Positions 16,218 through 24,762 of a stretch of 64,000 nucleotides of DNA are shown here, in pieces. The position numbers and the translations under genes are program-made. The notes beneath the pieces were generated by a model. The model saw only the letters and a list, made by a program, of their open reading frames with translations, ran no database searches and was not told the origin of the DNA. The stretch covers positions 1 through 64,000 of the forward strand of contig NZ_VKDF01000014.1 in the NCBI RefSeq assembly GCF_007096355.1, in the 5' to 3' direction. How positions within the stretch are numbered: the stretch's first letter is position 1; the number at the start of each line of letters is the position of its first letter. Source of the stretch: Paracoccus sp. M683. GTDB taxonomy: Bacteria > Pseudomonadota > Alphaproteobacteria > Rhodobacterales > Rhodobacteraceae.

Positions 16218-17993
16218 ATGGTAGAGCCGCCCGATCAGCCATTGCTGGATGAGCAGCTGTTCCAGACGCTTCTGGACGAATTGGCGCTGGCCGATTGCGG
16301 CGATGCCATGGCGCTGACCGGGTTTTCGCCAGCGATCGGGACCGGAACGGGCGGGCTTTTGTCGCCGCAGGCCATGCCCTCTGACCCGGTGCGGGCAGTG
16401 ATCATGGGCGTGATCGACCATGCCATCCCCTTTGCCCATCGCGCCTTTTCCACGGCCTCGGGTCACAGCCGCGTGGCCGCGATCTGGATGCAGGGGGCGG
16501 CACCGGATCGGCCCGCATCGGCCGGGGGCGATCTGCCGTTTGGGCGCGAATTGCGCGGGGTCGGGCTGGATCTGCTGCGCCGGCGGCCCGATGGCGGCCT
16601 GCTGTCCGAGGAACAGACCTATCGCCAGACGGGCGCGCTTGGCCTGCGCCGCGACGGGCGGGAGGGGCGGCGACTTGGGCCGGGGCTGGCCGCGCGGATC
16701 AGCCATGGCGCGGCGGTCGCCGGATTGGCGGCGGGGTTGTCGCCCGATGATCCCGACAGCCGCAACCTGCCCATCATCGCGGTCAGCCTGCCCGATCATC
16801 TGGTTGCCGATACGTCCGGCGCCTTTGCCCCCTATTTCGTGCAGGCCGCGATCATCTTCATCGTCAATCGCGCGCGCAGGCTGGCGGCCCGATTGCAGGC
16901 GGCGGGTCGGGTCGGGCCGGTGCCGGTGGTGATCAACCTGTCCTATGGGGTTACCGCCGGGCCGCGCGACGGCAGCCTGGGTCTGGTGCAATTGCAGGAC
17001 CTGATCGCGCTGAACACGCGCGATCACCTGCATCCGGTGCATTTCGTGCTGCCCTCGGGCAATCACCGGCTGGAACGGCTGCATGGCCAGATCGCCAAGG
17101 GGCAATCGGTCCAATGGCAGATCCCGCCCGATGACCCCACCCCGAACGTGGTCGAGATCTGGGGCCCAAGGCAAGCGCAGCCCGGCGATCAGCCGGGGAT
17201 CGAATTGTCGCTGACCCTGCCGGGTGGGCAGGTCGCAGCCACCGATTTCTGCGACCAGCGGGACGGCATCAGCAAGCTGATGGCCGGCGGGGTCGAGATC
17301 GCCCGCGCCTATCGTCAGTTCCGCCAGATCCGCCGGCGCCAAAGCGGCGAGCGTTACTGGCGCCAATGCCTGACGCTGATCGCCGCGCCGACCCTGCCCG
17401 TGGACAGCCGGGCCTTGCATGGTGCGCCGAGCGGGTTCTGGCAACTGACCCTGACAGATGGGCCCGCGACGGTGATGGATATCGACGTGCAGCGCGATGA
17501 CCGGCTGTCGACCTTTCCCGGCACAAGGCGGCAGTCACGGCTTTACGATCAGGCCTATCAGGGGCAAGGACCATCCGGTCATCCGCTGGACGACGACCCG
17601 GCCGATCCCCGCTCGGTCCTGCGTCGGCGGGGGACGGCAAATGCCTATGGGTCGGGCGACACCCAATTGCGCGTGGGCGGGGCGATTGGCGGCAATGGTG
17701 TGACCGTCGCCACGGCCGGGGCAAGTGGCAGCGAAGTCGCGCGGTATTCGGGGCTTCTGTTGTCGGGCAGTCCGGGCGATCTGCTGGCGCAATCTGACCG
17801 CAGCCGGCTTGTTTCTGGCGTGATGGCCCATGGCTGTCTGTCGGGCAGCCGGGCAGACATGTCGGGAACCAGTGTCGCCGCCCCTCAGGTTGCCCGCTGG
17901 CTGGCGCTGGCCTTGCTGGAGGGCGCCGATCTTCCCGATCGCGCGTCGGTCATTGCCCATGCGGCCGATGGGCGACAGCCGCCATCGCCCTGA
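16218..17993 (+). CDS. Subtilisin-like (S8 family) serine protease
   Basis: The 591-residue protein contains a subtilase triad in the expected order: Asp in VIMGVIDHAIPFAHRAF, His in ISHGAAVAGLAAG, the oxyanion Asn in VLPSGNHRLE, and the nucleophile Ser in DMSGTSVAAPQVARW near the C-terminus. No signal peptide or propeptide is visible, so it may act inside the cell or be exported in an unusual way. It is the third gene of the PAP2/67-residue/subtilase run. The triad segments are widely spaced, indicating sizeable insertions within the catalytic domain. Confidence 0.82.
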   Translation: MVEPPDQPLLDEQLFQTLLDELALADCGDAMALTGFSPAIGTGTGGLLSPQAMPSDPVRAVIMGVIDHAIPFAHRAFSTASGHSRVAAIWMQGAAPDRPASAGGDLPFGRELRGVGLDLLRRRPDGGLLSEEQTYRQTGALGLRRDGREGRRLGPGLAARISHGAAVAGLAAGLSPDDPDSRNLPIIAVSLPDHLVADTSGAFAPYFVQAAIIFIVNRARRLAARLQAAGRVGPVPVVINLSYGVTAGPRDGSLGLVQLQDLIALNTRDHLHPVHFVLPSGNHRLERLHGQIAKGQSVQWQIPPDDPTPNVVEIWGPRQAQPGDQPGIELSLTLPGGQVAATDFCDQRDGISKLMAGGVEIARAYRQFRQIRRRQSGERYWRQCLTLIAAPTLPVDSRALHGAPSGFWQLTLTDGPATVMDIDVQRDDRLSTFPGTRRQSRLYDQAYQGQGPSGHPLDDDPADPRSVLRRRGTANAYGSGDTQLRVGGAIGGNGVTVATAGASGSEVARYSGLLLSGSPGDLLAQSDRSRLVSGVMAHGCLSGSRADMSGTSVAAPQVARWLALALLEGADLPDRASVIAHAADGRQPPSP

Positions 17994-18024
17994 TCACGAT
18001 GCCGGCCCCGCCCCCGGCCCGGCA

Positions 18025-19068
18025 CTATAGCAGCCACCAGCCCTTTTCCTTCAACAGATGACGGATCGGCCGTTCCAGCGGGGGCAGAGGCGTATCTGCG
18101 AAAAGCGGGCGGACCTTGTCGCGGCCCTTGCCCTGATAGATCAGCTTGCGCGCCGGTTGCCAGTCGCGCAGCACCCGCTTGATCCGGTTGGGCGCGGTGG
18201 CCGATTCCAGCGCCTCGACCGCCCTGTCGGATTCGCGGGCGTAAAGCAGCGGCAGGTTGCGGTAATGGCAGGTCGTCTCGCCATCCAGCCCGGCCAGATC
18301 AGGGCCGGGCCGGCCTCCGCCAAAGGAATGGATCACCAGCGGCAACACGGCTTGATCCAGCCACGGGTCCAGCACCTGATTTGCCAATTCGTCCTGCGGA
18401 TCATCGCGGATGGTCAGCGCCCAGTCCTGAAAACGCTGATGGAAGCGGGCCGGGTCGGCACCGAAGAACCAGCCGGCATTGAAAAACAGATAGCGTTCCC
18501 AATGCTCGTCGGGTTGAGACAGGTCCAGCGTGCTGTCGTAATCCAACCCAAAGCGGCGATACATCGACTGCCAGATCTGGCCATAGCCCGGCCCATAGAT
18601 CGGCGGCAGCGGCCAGGTTCCCTCGCGTCGCATCGAGGCGGCGGGGCAATCGAAATCCAGCGGCAACCGGTCCAGCGCACCCAGGATCAGCGTATCCGTG
18701 TCAAAAAACATGAAGGGCTGATCCGGGGGCAGGGTGGCCAGTGCCTCGATCTTGTTGCCATGAGGGTAAGACGCGCCGAAATGCTGCGCCCTGAAAGGGG
18801 TGATCTGCGCGCCCATCTGCGTCAGCAGCGCGCGATGTTCGGGGCCGATCATGGTCTGATGCCCCTCCCATGCGCCGGCCGGTTCCGGCTCGGCCACGAT
18901 CAGCCTGCCCTGCCAGTCGGGGGACATCGCCCGCAGGCTTGCGGCAAAGATCAGCGCCTGATGTTCCAGCCTGCCCGATTGCGCGACGATGAGGATGTTG
19001 AACGGCGTCGCGGGTTTCGCCTTGGTCTTGCCGGGGCGCTTGCCAGTCTTTGCTGGGGCTTTGGTCAT
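18025..19068 (-). CDS. Glycosyltransferase-like protein (GT-A fold candidate)
   Basis: The 347-residue protein has a basic N-terminus (MTKAPAKTGKRPGKTKAKPA), an N-terminal fold opening with NILIVAQSGRLEHQALIFAA, and a DxD-type motif in FMFFDTDTLILGALDRL that in GT-A enzymes binds the metal-nucleotide-sugar. A second conserved-looking region is YLFFNAGWFFGADPARF. No signal peptide or membrane helix is visible. It converges with the subtilase gene. Substrate unknown; it could also be a non-enzymatic relative. Confidence 0.6.
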   Translation of the reverse strand: MTKAPAKTGKRPGKTKAKPATPFNILIVAQSGRLEHQALIFAASLRAMSPDWQGRLIVAEPEPAGAWEGHQTMIGPEHRALLTQMGAQITPFRAQHFGASYPHGNKIEALATLPPDQPFMFFDTDTLILGALDRLPLDFDCPAASMRREGTWPLPPIYGPGYGQIWQSMYRRFGLDYDSTLDLSQPDEHWERYLFFNAGWFFGADPARFHQRFQDWALTIRDDPQDELANQVLDPWLDQAVLPLVIHSFGGGRPGPDLAGLDGETTCHYRNLPLLYARESDRAVEALESATAPNRIKRVLRDWQPARKLIYQGKGRDKVRPLFADTPLPPLERPIRHLLKEKGWWLL

Positions 19069-19293
19069 CGTAACCTCTTGCGCCGAGGACTGCCGGCGCG
19101 AACAACCGCAAACAATCCATGCGGAAGTTTAAATACAATAACACCCGCATAGCGAGAGTTCCGCATATCTGTCAGCGATAGGCCAGCTATCACCGGTCGT
19201 CAACAATCACAGCGCAGGCAGCGCGGTTTTGCCGCATGATCGGGGTTTGGCGGGGTGGCAGGCACAGATGTCCAGGCTTGTCCCGAGGCATCT

Positions 19294-19935
19294 TTACGGA
19301 AGCAGCTTGGCACCGAATGCAAACGCGCCTGCAACGACCCCGGACGCTACACCAATCAGCGACCACAGTTGCTTGGGTTTCATCGCGCCGACAAGCTCGG
19401 CTATCGTCATGTCGCCGGGCGACGGCGCCGCAGGCTTTTCCTTTCCGGGCAAGGCACTGATCTTTTGCTTCCAGCTCGCCAAAACGCCATTGAATTCGAT
19501 CGAGTTCAGGCTTGCCGTTTCCAATGGCACGCTCTGAACATACCAGTCATAGCCGGGTTCAAGCAGACCTTCGGCCTTCACCCCATCCTCTACGATAACG
19601 AGCAGCGGCTTGCCGTAGGCATAGGACATCGCTGCCTCGATCTGGTTCCAGGGGGTCGCAAACCTGACGCCTGAAAGCGCACGTTCTTTCGGCCCCCCGC
19701 GCCGTTCGACGCCACGTTCCAACAAGGTTCGTTCAAGGGCCAGAACGATCGTGCCGTCGCAACTGGACATAAGATTTTCAACGGTCTTGAGCGGCGCATC
19801 CGCTGAAAAGGTGTTGCGGCCTACCGTGTTCGGAACCAGTCCTTCGGCGCGCAGACGGGCCTCAAGCGCGGCGACGAATTTTTCCTGCGCTTCGTTCGCG
19901 GTGCCGCCAACGCTTAGAAATACATTCTTTGTCAT
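19294..19935 (-). CDS. TIR-like domain protein with C-terminal membrane segment
   Basis: The 213-residue protein starts TKNVFLSVGGTANEAQEKF, a Rossmann-like opening seen in TIR-like and nucleoside deoxyribosyltransferase-like domains. It continues with SSCDGTIVLALERT and NQIEAAMSYAYGKPLLVIVE, where Glu100 sits where the catalytic Glu of such domains lies. A Pro/Lys linker then leads to one hydrophobic helix (residues 190-209) at the C-terminus. A membrane-anchored NAD- or nucleotide-processing effector is a reasonable guess. No partner sensor gene is adjacent. ATG 19935 has only a weak ribosome binding site. Confidence 0.58.
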   Translation of the reverse strand: MTKNVFLSVGGTANEAQEKFVAALEARLRAEGLVPNTVGRNTFSADAPLKTVENLMSSCDGTIVLALERTLLERGVERRGGPKERALSGVRFATPWNQIEAAMSYAYGKPLLVIVEDGVKAEGLLEPGYDWYVQSVPLETASLNSIEFNGVLASWKQKISALPGKEKPAAPSPGDMTIAELVGAMKPKQLWSLIGVASGVVAGAFAFGAKLLP

Positions 19936-20138
19936 CGCATTTCGCCCACAACATTCAGCCCAGATTGCAACGCAATCCATCCATGGGCAACCGGCTGGCG
20001 ATGGTCATTCTATCGAAACCCGGCCGATCTTCACGACTTTACCTGTCATGTTGCCTGTCGCAACATTCGATGTCGGACGTCAACATAACACCGACACAGG
20101 CTGCATCAGCACAAAACGACCTGAAAATTGAAGGAAAG

Positions 20139-20222
20139 TGGTGGGCGACCCTGGAATCGAACCAGGCATGGGTCTCCCCGGCGGAGTTACAGTCCGCTGC
20201 CGCACCTTGCAGCTCGTCGCCC
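20139..20222 (-). tRNA. tRNA-Tyr (anticodon GTA)
   Basis: Read on the minus strand this folds as a class II tRNA: acceptor GGGCGAC/GTCGCCC, D-arm containing AAGGTG, anticodon arm GCGGA-CTGTAAC-TCCGC with anticodon GTA, a long variable arm (GGGGAGACCC), T-arm CCTGG-TTCGATT-CCAGG, discriminator A and an encoded CCA. The long variable arm is normal for bacterial tRNA-Tyr. Confidence 0.95.
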
Positions 20223-20342
20223 GCCGTACGCTTCGGCGTGAGCGGTGATTAGCGGGCGTGTCGGGGGGCGTCAAGCGGATTTCCGGGGCTTGCGCGCGAC
20301 ATGGCTTGTGCGCCATGTGGATCAAAGCAGCAGGGGGATCTG

Positions 20343-21149
20343 ATGACCCAGAAGCCAGGGAAGCCGAAAAAGCCCACATGGGTGATCGACAAGGAACGCG
20401 CGCGTCGCGCCTCGGCGGCCGAGACAGTCTGGCTGTTCGGCCTGCATGCGGTGCGCGATGCGCTGGCCAATCCGGCGCGGGAAAAGCTGCGGCTGGTGGT
20501 GACACGCAACGCGCTGGACAGGCTTGGCGAGGATACGGCCGGGATCGAGCCGGAAATCACCGATCCCCGCGTCTTTGACAAGACCGTCCCACTGGCCGCC
20601 GAAAGCGTGCATCAAGGCGCCGCGCTTGAGGTTCGGCCGCTGAAATGGGGCAGTATCAGTGAGGTTGCGTTGCGTGAGGCACCCGGCGAGACGCGGCCGC
20701 TGCTGCTGGCGCTGGACCGGGTGACGGATCCGCATAATATCGGGGCGATCCTGCGTTCGGCCGAAGTGTTCGGTGCCCGCGCGGTCATCGCGCCGGCCCG
20801 CCATTCTGCGCCCGAAACCGGCGCGCTGGCCAAGACGGCGTCCGGCGCACTGGAACGGCAACCGTATCTGCGCGTGCCCAATCTGGCGGATGCGCTGATC
20901 TCTCTGAAGGAAATGGGGTTCATCCTGATCGGGCTGGATGGCACCGGCGAACAGATGCTGCCTGATCTGCTGGCCGATCTGCCGGGGCGGGCGGTCTGTC
21001 TGGTGCTGGGCGCGGAAGGGCCGGGGATGCGCGACCGAACGATCGAGTTGTGCGACTATATCACCCGCATTCCCTATGCCGCCGATTTCGGATCGCTGAA
21101 TGTATCCAACGCGGCGGCCGTTGCACTCTATGCAGCGACGCGGCAGTAA
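20343..21149 (+). CDS. rlmB: TrmH/SpoU-family 23S rRNA 2'-O-methyltransferase (RlmB-like)
   Basis: The 268-residue protein has an N-terminal L30e-like substrate-binding region (WLFGLHAVRDALANPAREKL) and a SpoU knotted domain with motifs HNIGAILRSAEVFGA, CLVLGAEGPGMRD and SLNVSNAAAVALYA. RlmB methylates G2251 of 23S rRNA; the family also contains tRNA enzymes, so the exact site is inferred. The ATG at 20343 follows AGGGGGATCTG. It lies next to and divergent from tRNA-Tyr. Confidence 0.88.
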   Translation: MTQKPGKPKKPTWVIDKERARRASAAETVWLFGLHAVRDALANPAREKLRLVVTRNALDRLGEDTAGIEPEITDPRVFDKTVPLAAESVHQGAALEVRPLKWGSISEVALREAPGETRPLLLALDRVTDPHNIGAILRSAEVFGARAVIAPARHSAPETGALAKTASGALERQPYLRVPNLADALISLKEMGFILIGLDGTGEQMLPDLLADLPGRAVCLVLGAEGPGMRDRTIELCDYITRIPYAADFGSLNVSNAAAVALYAATRQ

Positions 21150-21237
21150 GGTCACATCAGCGCGACAACCTGCGCGAGCGCATTGAGAATCGCCCGCCGC
21201 GCTGCCAGATTTGCAGGGTTCCAGAATCGACCCTGCC

Positions 21238-21648
21238 ATGAAGCCTCTGCTGATCGTTCTTTTCGCGCTGCTGTCCCATGTCTCGCCCGCCCTGTCGCAG
21301 GATTGGGCGCTTGGTGGCTTTGACCCTGTCGGCTATCAGTCCGAGGGGCGTGCCGTGCCGGGGCGCAATGACATCTCGACCATGTGGAAGGGGATGATCT
21401 GGCATTTCGCCAGCGTCGAGAACCGCGCGCAGTTCGAGGCCGATCCCCGATCCTTCGCGCCGGGGCTGAACGGCTTTTGCCCCGTGGCCCTGTCCAATGG
21501 ACGGCGCGAGCCGGGTGACCCGCGCCATTTCGTGATCATTGGCCAGCGTGTCTATCTGCTGCGTTCCGACGACGATCAGCGCCGATTCATGCAGGACCCC
21601 AAGTCGATTCTGATGGAAGCGCGCAGGGTCTGGGCTTCGCTGAAATAG
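21238..21648 (+). CDS. Exported YHS-domain protein
   Basis: The 136-residue protein has a signal peptide (MKPLLIVLFALLSHVSPALS, cleavage near SQ|DW) and a YHS-type metal-binding-like segment, ALGGFDPVGYQSEGRAVPGR, followed by FASVENRAQFEADPRSFAPG. YHS domains are associated with metal or copper handling. An upstream frame start at 21211 would bury the signal peptide. A periplasmic location is predicted; the substrate is unknown. Confidence 0.75.
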   Translation: MKPLLIVLFALLSHVSPALSQDWALGGFDPVGYQSEGRAVPGRNDISTMWKGMIWHFASVENRAQFEADPRSFAPGLNGFCPVALSNGRREPGDPRHFVIIGQRVYLLRSDDDQRRFMQDPKSILMEARRVWASLK

Positions 21649-21713
21649 CGCTGGCATCACGAATCTGCGACGGGTCTGGAACTTTTGGTCCGCGTCACCC
21701 ATTTATCACTATA

Positions 21714-21740
21714 GAACATGACCCCGGAACGGTCATGTTC
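21714..21740. other. Perfect 10-bp hairpin in the intergenic region
   Basis: GAACATGACC and GGTCATGTTC are separated by CCGGAAC. There is no T-run. TTGGTC (21685) and TATAGA (21710) lie upstream with a 19-base gap, a weak promoter candidate. It may be an operator, or part of a short RNA that ends at the terminator 28 bases downstream. Confidence 0.4.
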
Positions 21741-21767
21741 GGATCACTGTCCCTCGTTCCGCGACTT

Positions 21768-21800
21768 GCGCCCGGCCAGACTTCTGGACCGGGCGCCTTT
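21768..21800 (+). terminator. Terminator between the YHS and CoA-binding genes
   Basis: GCGCCCGG pairs with CCGGGCGC, with a smaller CCAGA/TCTGG helix stacked inside; CTTTTATAT follows. Confidence 0.7.
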
Positions 21801-21840
21801 TATATGCGAGGCTGTTGCAACCTTTGGATGAGGACCTGCC

Positions 21841-22296
21841 ATGACACAAAGCGCTGCCATGACCATCGAGCAGTCCGATCTGATCGACCGCGAAATCGCT
21901 GAAATCGCGCGCGAAATTCGCGTTGTTGCGATGGTTGGCCTATCACCGAATCAGGATCGCCCCAGCTGGGGCGTCGCCCGTTACCTGCAATCGCAGGGCA
22001 TCCGTGTGATTCCCGTAAATCCGGGCCATGCGGGCAGCGAGATCCTTGACGAAGAGGTCTTTGCCGACCTTGCCTCGATCCCGGCAGAGGCCGGTGTCGA
22101 GATGGTTGATATCTTTCGTCGTTCCGAGGCCGTGCAGGATATTGTTGACCAGGCTTTGGCCCATTTGCCGCGTTTGCGGGTGATCTGGACCCAACTTGGC
22201 GTCTATGACGATGCGGCGGCGGCACAGGCCCGGCGTCGGGGCGTGACCGTGATCCAGGATCGCTGCCCCAAGATCGAGTTCCCGCGTTTTCTGTAA
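21841..22296 (+). CDS. CoA-binding domain protein
   Basis: The 151-residue protein is a stand-alone Rossmann CoA-binding domain (VVAMVGLSPNQDRPSWGVAR; VIPVNPGHAGSEILDEEVFA; VIWTQLGVYDDAAAAQARR; ending IQDRCPKIEFPRF). These small proteins are widespread; most have no assigned function, though they resemble the CoA-binding part of succinyl-CoA synthetase. It has its own terminator downstream, facing the OmpA gene. Confidence 0.82.
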   Translation: MTQSAAMTIEQSDLIDREIAEIAREIRVVAMVGLSPNQDRPSWGVARYLQSQGIRVIPVNPGHAGSEILDEEVFADLASIPAEAGVEMVDIFRRSEAVQDIVDQALAHLPRLRVIWTQLGVYDDAAAAQARRRGVTVIQDRCPKIEFPRFL

Positions 22297-22326
22297 TATG
22301 GGCAGCAATGCCTTGAAACGCATAAG

Positions 22327-22355
22327 AAAGGCCGCGGTATCCCCGCGGCCTTTTT
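22327..22355 (+). terminator. Terminator after the CoA-binding gene
   Basis: AAAGGCCGCGG and CCGCGGCCTTT pair around TATCC and run into T residues. It is nearly symmetric, so it may also act for the convergent OmpA gene. Confidence 0.85.
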
Positions 22356-22383
22356 CGTATTGTTCATCCGGTGCCCGATGGCC

Positions 22384-24597
22384 CTAGTTGGCGGTTGCGG
22401 TTTGCAGCAGGTCGGTGATCCTGCGGACCGAGGCGCGGCGATTCGCGCGGATATCGCCTTCGGCCCTGACCTTCAGAAATTGCTCGCCATAGCCCTGAAC
22501 CACGATGTTTTCAGGCGGCACGTCGAAATATTCGCTAAGCGCAAGGGCGACCGATTCCGCGCGACGGTCCGACAGGGCCAGGTTCATCGCGCCCGCGCCG
22601 ACCGTGTCCGTATGTCCTTCGATCATGAAGATCTCTTGCGGGTTGCGGTTGATGGCATCCTGAATCACCCGACCCAGCCCGGCCAGCTGCCGCGCCTGAT
22701 CCGGGTTGATCGCGGCCGAGCCGGTATCAAAGGTGATCGCGTCGATATTCACCGGGGCCACCAGCGCGCGCACCTCGGGGATGTTGCGAATCTGGCCAAG
22801 GGTAAAGCGGCGGTCGATATTCGCCTCGCGCTGCAAGGCGTCGCGCAGTTCTTCCTCGGACAGGGTGCCGCCGGTCGCCGGCAGCACCGGGGCGGGGGCA
22901 GGCAGGCTGGCCACGTCGACCGGCTGCACCCCGGCTGTGTCGTCGATCAGCCGGGTGGTCTTGCCATCGGCGGCGATCAGGGTCCGGCGCAGCACCCGCA
23001 GATCGGCATCGCGGATCGTTACCACCTTGCTGCCATCCTCGCGGGTGACGATGGTGCGGGAACTGCCGTCGTCGAAATCCTCGGTCGTCACGGTGCTGCC
23101 CGGCTGGCGCAGAAGCGCGACCTCGTCCTTGATCACCTCCTGGCTGCCATCGGGGCGCTGGACGACGACCCGGTCAGGCGTGCTGAGCGCGACCTGCCGG
23201 TTGTTGTTCAGCATCTGGCCCACGGCGACCGCGCCAAGGCCAAGGATCAGCGCCTTGGCCAGATCGTTGTCGTCGTCATCATCCGATCCCGCCACAGTGT
23301 TCGACTGCCCATCTGCCGTCCCGGCCGGCCGGTCCGCCTGTGCCAGCGCGGCGCGCAGGCTGGCTTCGAAATCCTCGGCCGAGCTGCGGGTGTTTTCGTC
23401 GGTCACCCGCTGTTCCTTGACCACACGCCCGGCCCCGTCAACAGCCTCCAGCGCTGCGGCGGCAGGGGCGGTCGCCTCTTTGGCGGCTTCCCTGGCGGCG
23501 ACGGTCTCGACCGTGTCGGCTTCGGGGGCGCGGGGGATGACCGCGCCGGCGGCATCCACCGTATTGGTCTGGCGCGCGATCGGCAGGATCGTCAGCTGGT
23601 TGTCCCGCAACGCAACGGCGACGCCCTTTGGCGTCATCAGCGCGACGCCTTCGGCGCAGGGCGGCGCCTCGCCCGTCTGGCAGACCAGATCGTCCGCCGC
23701 CAGTCCGGCGGCAAGTTCGCGATCCAGCGTCGCAGCCAGCCCAGGCTGGCCATTGCGCTGGCGCTGCGCGGCCTCGCCTTGTGACAGGCGCAGCTGGCCG
23801 CCCTTTGCTGCATCGCCGTCCTGCTGGGCAGCGGCCAGCGCGGCCGCCAGCGCCCCGGCCACCGAATCGGTTGTCTCGGCCGAAGGGGCGGTATTGGGCC
23901 GGGTCTCGGGGCGTCGTTCCGGCCGTTGTGCGGCGCGGTTTTCGGCCCGCGCCCGTGCCTCGGCCTGTGCCTGAACATCGGCCCGCGCCTCGGCCTCGGC
24001 CTGCGTGCGGCGGTCCTGTGCGTCGTTTAGAACCTTGCCAGTCAGGCCGGGCTGGCGCGGGGCGGGCGCTGGTGCTGCGGTTTCATCCTGCACCGCGTTG
24101 CGGCGGATCGCGCGTGCTGCCTTTTCCGCGGTTGCCTCGGCCTCGCCATCGGCAAGCCGCCGCTGCAAGGCGCGGGCAAGCGCTTCGGGATCGTCCTGCG
24201 CCGCATTGGCCGCGGGATTGGCGGATGCGCCCCGGACATCGGGCAGCGGCGTCAGATTGCCGGCGGCATCCGCGCGGTTCACCTGCTGGCTGCGCGGGGC
24301 AAGGATGATGGTGCCGTTCCGGGTCACCTGTACGGCGACACCGCGCGGCGTCAGCAGCCGCACCTTGTCGCCGCAGGGGCGGGGATCGCCATTGGCGCAG
24401 ATCAGCCCATCGGCGGTCAGGCCCTTGTCCAGCTCGATTTGCAGGGCATTGGCCAGGTTGGGCATCACCCCGGCCCGGCGCGAGGCCTCGCTTCTGGCCT
24501 GATCATTCGGCAGGCGCAGCTCGGCTGCGGCGATCTGCGGCAGCAGCAGCGCGGCGCAGGCGATAATCGCCGTTGAATTGTGAATGATCCGGCGCAT
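22384..24597 (-). CDS. Large OmpA-family outer-membrane/peptidoglycan-linked protein
   Basis: The 737-residue protein starts with a signal peptide (RRIIHNSTAIIACAALLLPQ then IAAA|E). Residues ~44-118 and ~284-358 are two related modules, each with a Cys pair (LICANGDPRPCGD and LVCQTGEAPPCAE) followed by L-x-TP-(R/K)-GVAV. Alanine/charged-rich spacers separate them, then a C-terminal OmpA domain (ITFDTGSAAINPDQARQLAG; IEGHTDTVGAGAMNLALSDR) of the peptidoglycan-binding kind. ATG 24597 follows GGGAAAGGGACC. The open frame runs further upstream, but the signal peptide fixes this start. It probably links envelope layers. Confidence 0.82.
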   Translation of the reverse strand: MRRIIHNSTAIIACAALLLPQIAAAELRLPNDQARSEASRRAGVMPNLANALQIELDKGLTADGLICANGDPRPCGDKVRLLTPRGVAVQVTRNGTIILAPRSQQVNRADAAGNLTPLPDVRGASANPAANAAQDDPEALARALQRRLADGEAEATAEKAARAIRRNAVQDETAAPAPAPRQPGLTGKVLNDAQDRRTQAEAEARADVQAQAEARARAENRAAQRPERRPETRPNTAPSAETTDSVAGALAAALAAAQQDGDAAKGGQLRLSQGEAAQRQRNGQPGLAATLDRELAAGLAADDLVCQTGEAPPCAEGVALMTPKGVAVALRDNQLTILPIARQTNTVDAAGAVIPRAPEADTVETVAAREAAKEATAPAAAALEAVDGAGRVVKEQRVTDENTRSSAEDFEASLRAALAQADRPAGTADGQSNTVAGSDDDDDNDLAKALILGLGAVAVGQMLNNNRQVALSTPDRVVVQRPDGSQEVIKDEVALLRQPGSTVTTEDFDDGSSRTIVTREDGSKVVTIRDADLRVLRRTLIAADGKTTRLIDDTAGVQPVDVASLPAPAPVLPATGGTLSEEELRDALQREANIDRRFTLGQIRNIPEVRALVAPVNIDAITFDTGSAAINPDQARQLAGLGRVIQDAINRNPQEIFMIEGHTDTVGAGAMNLALSDRRAESVALALSEYFDVPPENIVVQGYGEQFLKVRAEGDIRANRRASVRRITDLLQTATAN

Positions 24598-24762
24598 GAA
24601 GGTCCCTTTCCCTGTCTTCGGAATGATCCGTTGATGCATTGATAACAGGCGATGATCCAGCCGGTTCCAAACAAGCGCGTGACCCCGCCGTGAACGGCTG
24701 GCATTGCCAGCCCGCCGACAGGGGCCTATGCCTTTCGGCAGAAATTGGATGAGGAGAACGCC

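Noticed and set aside
18000..20138. Integrated prophage or IS beside tRNA-Tyr
   Set aside because: No integrase, transposase or duplicated tRNA end was found; only single accessory genes are present.
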